Assembly (NCBI GenBank): GCA_012839395.1
Contig: DUNJ01000101.1
Location: 1-18,057 of the forward strand
Length of the DNA: 18,057 nt
Direction: 5' to 3'
Source: Tepidimicrobium sp.
Lineage (GTDB): Bacteria; Bacillota; Clostridia; Tissierellales; Tepidimicrobiaceae
This document shows positions 15,284 through 18,057 of this stretch, piece by piece. Made by a program: the position numbers and the translations under genes. Each line of letters opens with the position of its first letter. Within the stretch, counting starts at the first letter, position 1. The notes beneath the pieces were generated by a model, which made no database searches, had not been told where the DNA came from, and was given only the letters and a program-made list of their open reading frames with translations.

Positions 15284-16201
15284 ATGTTGGACGAAAAAAG
15301 GTTTATACAGATATCGTTAGAATTAAACTTGTTCTTTGCAAGGATCATGAAAGAACATATGATATTTATGGAAGCTGGATTATTAGCCAAAAACAGCGAT
15401 CTTATATTAGAGGCTGATCAATTAAAGAGATCCTTTGAAAAGCTTTTGGGGGAAACTGTAGATCTATCCGACGGAGTCATCAGACAAGCCACAATGGATT
15501 CCAATGAGTTTGTAACACCCTATACCTTAGAATTAGAAAATATGGTTGAATCCTTAACCGGAATATGTATAGATACTAATCTAACCTTAAAAGAAATGGA
15601 ATTAGAGCCTAATTTAGGTTATAATCATCCATCCCAACTAGGAGAACGCGTTTTTAATCTAAATAATAGAATCATTAATCTAATCATAGAGATTATCAAT
15701 TTTAAGGATCAACTCTTAAGCAAAGTCGAAGATTGTAAGATCTTCACCTTTATATATCCAAGTATGCAAGAACATCTAATAAGGGAGGCTAAATTCTATT
15801 TAAATAGCTTGATCAATTTACAAGAAAGAAAAATGCCTGAGAAAGATATAATAAAAACGGAGGTGTTTTGGGACGAAATTATGGGTGAACATGCCAAATA
15901 CATAAGAGGCATGTTAGATCCAACAGAAGAAGCTTTATTCAATGAAGCTAATGATTTTGCTATTCTATTTGAAAAGCTTACAGGGGAGACCATAGATGCT
16001 GTTAAACAATCTATAGTTGAAATTACTAAAAAGAATTTAAAGGCTACAGAGGGGATTAAGGAATTTAAGAGCTCTAGTGCAGAAGGCCTATTAGCATGTG
16101 AAATCAAATCCATAATCAATCCATTATTAGCGGATCATGTCCTGAGGGAAGCTAATCGATATATTAGAGTGCTAAAAACCTATTTGAATACCCTTAAATA
16201 G
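15284..16201 (+). CDS. DUF2935 protein, duplicated four-helix-bundle putative metal-binding protein
   Basis: A 305-residue soluble, mainly helical protein of the DUF2935 family of Firmicutes; function not established. The two halves look like an internal duplication with matching Glu/His clusters. EHMIFME (24-30) corresponds to EHAKYIR (202-208), and QEHLIREAKFY (162-172) corresponds to ADHVLREANRY (283-293). The phrase LLGETVD (54-60) recurs as LTGETID (232-238). His25, His164, Glu168, His203, His285 and Glu289 are candidate metal ligands, as in ferritin- or hemerythrin-like bundles; this is inference. The ATG follows AAGGGGGA. A weak promoter candidate, TTGATA near 15236 with GTTAAT 17 bases on, precedes it. 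No terminator follows directly. Confidence 0.85.
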   Translation: MLDEKRFIQISLELNLFFARIMKEHMIFMEAGLLAKNSDLILEADQLKRSFEKLLGETVDLSDGVIRQATMDSNEFVTPYTLELENMVESLTGICIDTNLTLKEMELEPNLGYNHPSQLGERVFNLNNRIINLIIEIINFKDQLLSKVEDCKIFTFIYPSMQEHLIREAKFYLNSLINLQERKMPEKDIIKTEVFWDEIMGEHAKYIRGMLDPTEEALFNEANDFAILFEKLTGETIDAVKQSIVEITKKNLKATEGIKEFKSSSAEGLLACEIKSIINPLLADHVLREANRYIRVLKTYLNTLK

Positions 16202-16249
16202 CTTCAATTCCACGGCTTAACCATGAATAAAATTGCATATATAATCTAA

Positions 16250-16278
16250 TTGCAGCTTAAACATATTATAGTTTATAT
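16250..16278 (+). promoter_or_regulatory. Candidate promoter ahead of the structured region
   Basis: TTGCAG (16250-16255), 17 bases, then TTATAT (16273-16278). Transcription would start close to the left arm of the 16280-16407 inverted repeat. In A+T-rich DNA such matches occur by chance, so support is weak. Confidence 0.28.
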
Positions 16279-16279
16279 T

Positions 16280-16407
16280 TAGATACAGCTATATGCAGTA
16301 TAGTTCTTATCCTTATTATTAATCCGTCACGGTAAACCGTTCTTACATACCCCTACAATATTACATTGTATATTTTTTATCACTATTTTCAATATAGTCT
16401 GTATCTA
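16280..16407 (+). repeat. Long-range inverted repeat; candidate structured RNA or small TIR element
   Basis: TAGATACAGCTATAT (16280-16294) pairs with ATATAG-T-CTGTATCTA (16392-16407), giving 15 base pairs with one bulged T. The about 97 bases between them hold two small hairpins, ACGGT/ACCGT and TACAAT/ATTGTA. This could be the closing stem of a multi-branched RNA, or the terminal repeats of a miniature element ending in TA. No known family was recognised. Confidence 0.4.
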
Positions 16408-16558
16408 TATTGGGCATAGACCCACCCTAACCAAAATCTCTTACCTCTATCTAAAAACTATTTCAGTACATTTAATATAGTATGGCCACAGTTTACAAAT
16501 CTTCTTTACTTGTAATTTCCAACACTTTAAGATCTAAAATACCCATGTCTATATTATG

Positions 16559-16612
16559 GCATCTCTCAATAATCAACTTTTTGTTGTTTATTGAGAGATG
16601 CTCGACTTTTTG
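16559..16612 (+). terminator. Strong orphan intrinsic terminator
   Basis: A 14-bp perfect stem (16559-16572 with 16588-16601) continues after one T-T mismatch into a 4-bp CAAC/GTTG stem with a TTTTT loop. It is followed by TCGACTTTTTG. The nearest upstream gene ends 357 bases earlier, so it either closes a long 3' region of the DUF2935 mRNA or ends a separate non-coding transcript. Confidence 0.7.
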
Positions 16613-16863
16613 TTGTGTATCCCTTTAATTTTAATATTTTTGCTATATAATTATATATAAGCTCGTTGCAACAAATCCCTAATTTGCAATATTATAGAAC
16701 CGTGTATTTGATCAATTGAAAGCTGATATAGGGCTTCCATAGTTATATTGTTTCTTAAAAATATTTGTTAAGCTTTTAACGCCTGTTAAGGTTTTCATGC
16801 TTTTATTTCTGTATCGCATTTTAAAATAAATTTAAATAGGTATAGCTTACATCTCCAATATAG

Positions 16864-16892
16864 TTGCAATTCTAATTTTGCAGAGCTAAAAT
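16864..16892 (+). promoter_or_regulatory. Promoter of the XRE regulator gene
   Basis: TTGCAA (16864-16869), a 17-base spacer, then TAAAAT (16887-16892). The expected start site is about 16 bases before the chosen start codon, giving a very short leader that just includes the ribosome binding site. The spacer carries a second TTTGCA, which could be part of an autoregulatory operator. Confidence 0.6.
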
Positions 16893-16914
16893 ATTTTGAA
16901 TCGAGGTGATTGTT

Positions 16915-17334
16915 TTGATAAGTAAAAGGCTGAGAGCTTTGAGAAAAGAAAGGAAATTATTACAAAGAGACATAGCCAAGTATCTAAACATTACGACCAG
17001 TGCTTACGGATACTATGAACAGGGAAAACGAAGGGCAGATGCTGAAACCATTAAAAAGTTAGCTGACTTTTTTAACGTCTCAACAGATTATCTACTCGGC
17101 AGAACTGACGATAGAAAAATCTATAATAACGTTGATACTGAAACGAATAACACCAAGCCTTTGGATTATGCTAAATTAGAGGAAAAGGTTATCAAGAGGT
17201 TTTTAGATGAAGGTATCCTAGTAGAGAATGAGTCCATCTCTGAAAGTATGTTCAATAAAGTTCTGGAATATGGCACGGAAACAGCTATAGAGATATTGAA
17301 GCTGGAAAATCAAATCAAAAAGATAAGTTTATAG
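16915..17334 (+). CDS. XRE-family helix-turn-helix transcriptional regulator
   Basis: A 139-residue Cro/CI-like repressor. The DNA-binding domain occupies about residues 3-60: RLRALRKERKLLQRDIAKYLNI, then the recognition part TTSAYGYYEQGKRRAD, and LADFFNVSTDYLLGR. The rest, rich in Glu and Lys, is probably a helical dimerisation tail and is not recognised. I use the TTG at 16915-16917 because GAGGTG lies six bases upstream; the GTG at 16906 is inside that site. It stands alone with its own promoter and terminator. Such genes often come from prophages or mobile elements, but no integrase or phage gene is seen here. Target genes are unknown; self-regulation is likely. Confidence 0.9.
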   Translation: MISKRLRALRKERKLLQRDIAKYLNITTSAYGYYEQGKRRADAETIKKLADFFNVSTDYLLGRTDDRKIYNNVDTETNNTKPLDYAKLEEKVIKRFLDEGILVENESISESMFNKVLEYGTETAIEILKLENQIKKISL

Positions 17335-17375
17335 CCTCCCCGTCCACTTACATACAAGATTTTTTATCATAGCAT

Positions 17376-17415
17376 AAAAACACAGTGTTTAGCCAAACAT
17401 TGTGTTTTTCTTTGG
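17376..17415 (+). terminator. Intrinsic terminator after the XRE gene
   Basis: AAAAACACAGTGTTT and AAACATTGTGTTTTT form a 15-bp stem with one G-U pair around an AGCC loop (17376-17409), followed by CTTT. It lies 41 bases after the XRE stop. The promoter of the next gene overlaps its right arm. Confidence 0.85.
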
Positions 17416-17428
17416 AGTAATATATAAT
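17400..17428 (+). promoter_or_regulatory. Promoter of the AraC-family gene
   Basis: TTGTGT (17400-17405), a 17-base spacer and a perfect TATAAT (17423-17428). The -35 box lies within the terminator stem of the XRE gene. The leader would be about 40 bases. Confidence 0.5.
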
Positions 17429-17475
17429 AAATCCATATCGATACCATTATTCACATCTACTGAAAGGAGAATAAT

Positions 17476-18030
17476 ATGATACAATACGAAAACAAACTAC
17501 TACATTGCTTTATAAGACGGGAATATGATTCCTTAATACCTGCATTTAATAAATTGTTCAAAGCTAGCTATACATATTTTAAAAGAAATCCCAGAACCTT
17601 TAGGTCCATGAAAAACTACTTTATAACCATCAACTCCATTATATATAAAACCTTATACGATTATCCAATATGTAAGCGGAAAATTTACAAAGCAAGAAAC
17701 TCTTATAATCATAATATAGAGATATGCAAGGATATGGATGAACTTTATGAAGCCTGCAAAGATATGGTAACTTTCTATTCTCAGATCAAAGGTATCAGTG
17801 AGGAGCCCTGTAGTCATCCCGTCATCACCAACACCATAAAATATATACATGATAATTTAAATGAGGATTTAACCTTGGAAAGATTGGCAAAAGAAGTCCA
17901 TGTTAGCAAGAACTATCTATCCTTGCTATTTTCTAAGTTTGTTGGATTGAGCCTATCTGATTATATCAACAAACTTAGAATTGAAAAGGCTAAAGAACTC
18001 CTCAAAAACAGAAATAGCTTTGGGAATTGA
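17476..18030 (+). CDS. AraC-family transcriptional regulator, C-terminus truncated (probable frameshift)
   Basis: The 184-residue product starts at an ATG after AAGGAG. Residues 1-105 form a helical N-terminal part of the kind seen in clostridial AraC regulators (segment MKNYFITINSIIYKT). The first helix-turn-helix of the AraC DNA-binding domain is complete: YIHDNLNEDLTLERLAKEVHVSKNYLSLLFSKF, then the linking helix LSDYINKLRIEKAKELLKN. The second helix-turn-helix is missing; the frame ends in RNSFGN. A different frame just there reads TEIALGIEAAF, which resembles the start of the missing second motif (SxxEIA), but it also stops at once. This points to one or more indels in a decaying gene, or to a truncated regulator of doubtful function. 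The window ends 27 bases later. Confidence 0.78.
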   Translation: MIQYENKLLHCFIRREYDSLIPAFNKLFKASYTYFKRNPRTFRSMKNYFITINSIIYKTLYDYPICKRKIYKARNSYNHNIEICKDMDELYEACKDMVTFYSQIKGISEEPCSHPVITNTIKYIHDNLNEDLTLERLAKEVHVSKNYLSLLFSKFVGLSLSDYINKLRIEKAKELLKNRNSFGN

Positions 18031-18057
18031 AGCCGCATTCTAGGGCTATATCCAATA

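Larger units (their letters stand above)
16202..16914 (+). other. Gene-free, structured intergenic region
   Basis: About 700 A+T-rich bases without a convincing reading frame in any of the six frames. They contain a long-range 15-bp inverted repeat, a strong orphan hairpin with a T tract, and three promoter-like boxes beginning TTGCA. Smaller hairpins include ACGGT-AA-ACCGT near 16331, TACAAT/ATTGTA near 16355-16371 and TTACAA/TTGTAA near 16493. A weak GU-containing hairpin followed by TTTTCATGCTTTT lies near 16775-16800. Small RNAs are possible. Confidence 0.5.

Noticed and set aside
16202..16914. CRISPR array or prophage remnant in the long gap before the XRE gene.
   Set aside because: There are no regularly spaced direct repeats, and no integrase, phage or transposase gene is present in the window.

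Overview
This window looks like a chromosomal segment from a low-GC, AT-rich Gram-positive anaerobe, most likely a clostridium or a relative such as Tissierellales. The pointers are strong GGAGG-type ribosome binding sites, frequent ATA/AGA codons, formate-tetrahydrofolate ligase, a TrpR-like YerC regulator, a bacteriohemerythrin, an in-frame UGA that reads as selenocysteine, and a clostridial-type single-chain PurL. The genus cannot be fixed from the sequence alone.

Layout. Positions 67-1606 (minus strand) hold a four-gene unit, yerC-like regulator > bacteriohemerythrin > cheX > glutaredoxin-like selenoprotein, ending in a hairpin that contains the last stop codon. A bidirectional terminator (1655-1694) separates it from fhs (1697-3361). 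Positions 3578-13678 (minus) carry a purine operon in the order purL-purE-purF-purM-purN-purH-purD, with fhs 216 bases behind purD. Ahead of purL (13703-13987) are a consensus-like promoter, a purine-type aptamer, a ykkC-family aptamer of the PRPP type and a terminator hairpin. Positions 13992-15017 (minus) encode a membrane acyltransferase. On the plus strand come a DUF2935 protein (15284-16201), a structured non-coding stretch of about 700 bases, an XRE regulator (16915-17334) and an AraC-family regulator with a broken C-terminus (17476-18030).

How the genes fit together. PurF, PurL, PurE, PurM, PurN, PurH and PurD cover most steps from PRPP to IMP. Fhs makes the 10-formyl-THF used by PurN and PurH. 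purC, purB and purK are not in the window. The leader suggests control by PRPP plus a purine-like ligand.

Main discovery. Both glutamine-dependent enzymes of the operon have lost the residues needed to hydrolyse glutamine, while their synthetase or transferase parts look intact. PurF starts Met-Ser-Gly where the catalytic Cys should be, and Asn of the oxyanion hole is Asp. PurL has Gly for the nucleophile Cys and Ser/Asp for the His/Glu pair. The simplest inference is a purine pathway fed by free ammonia. The leader adds a second oddity: a purine aptamer whose fold and loop-loop contact are kept but whose ligand-contacting bases differ from both the guanine and adenine classes. A third is the UGA-encoded selenocysteine in the glutaredoxin. 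The 16202-16914 gap holds a 15-bp long-range stem and a strong orphan terminator, which may mark an undescribed small RNA or a small mobile element.
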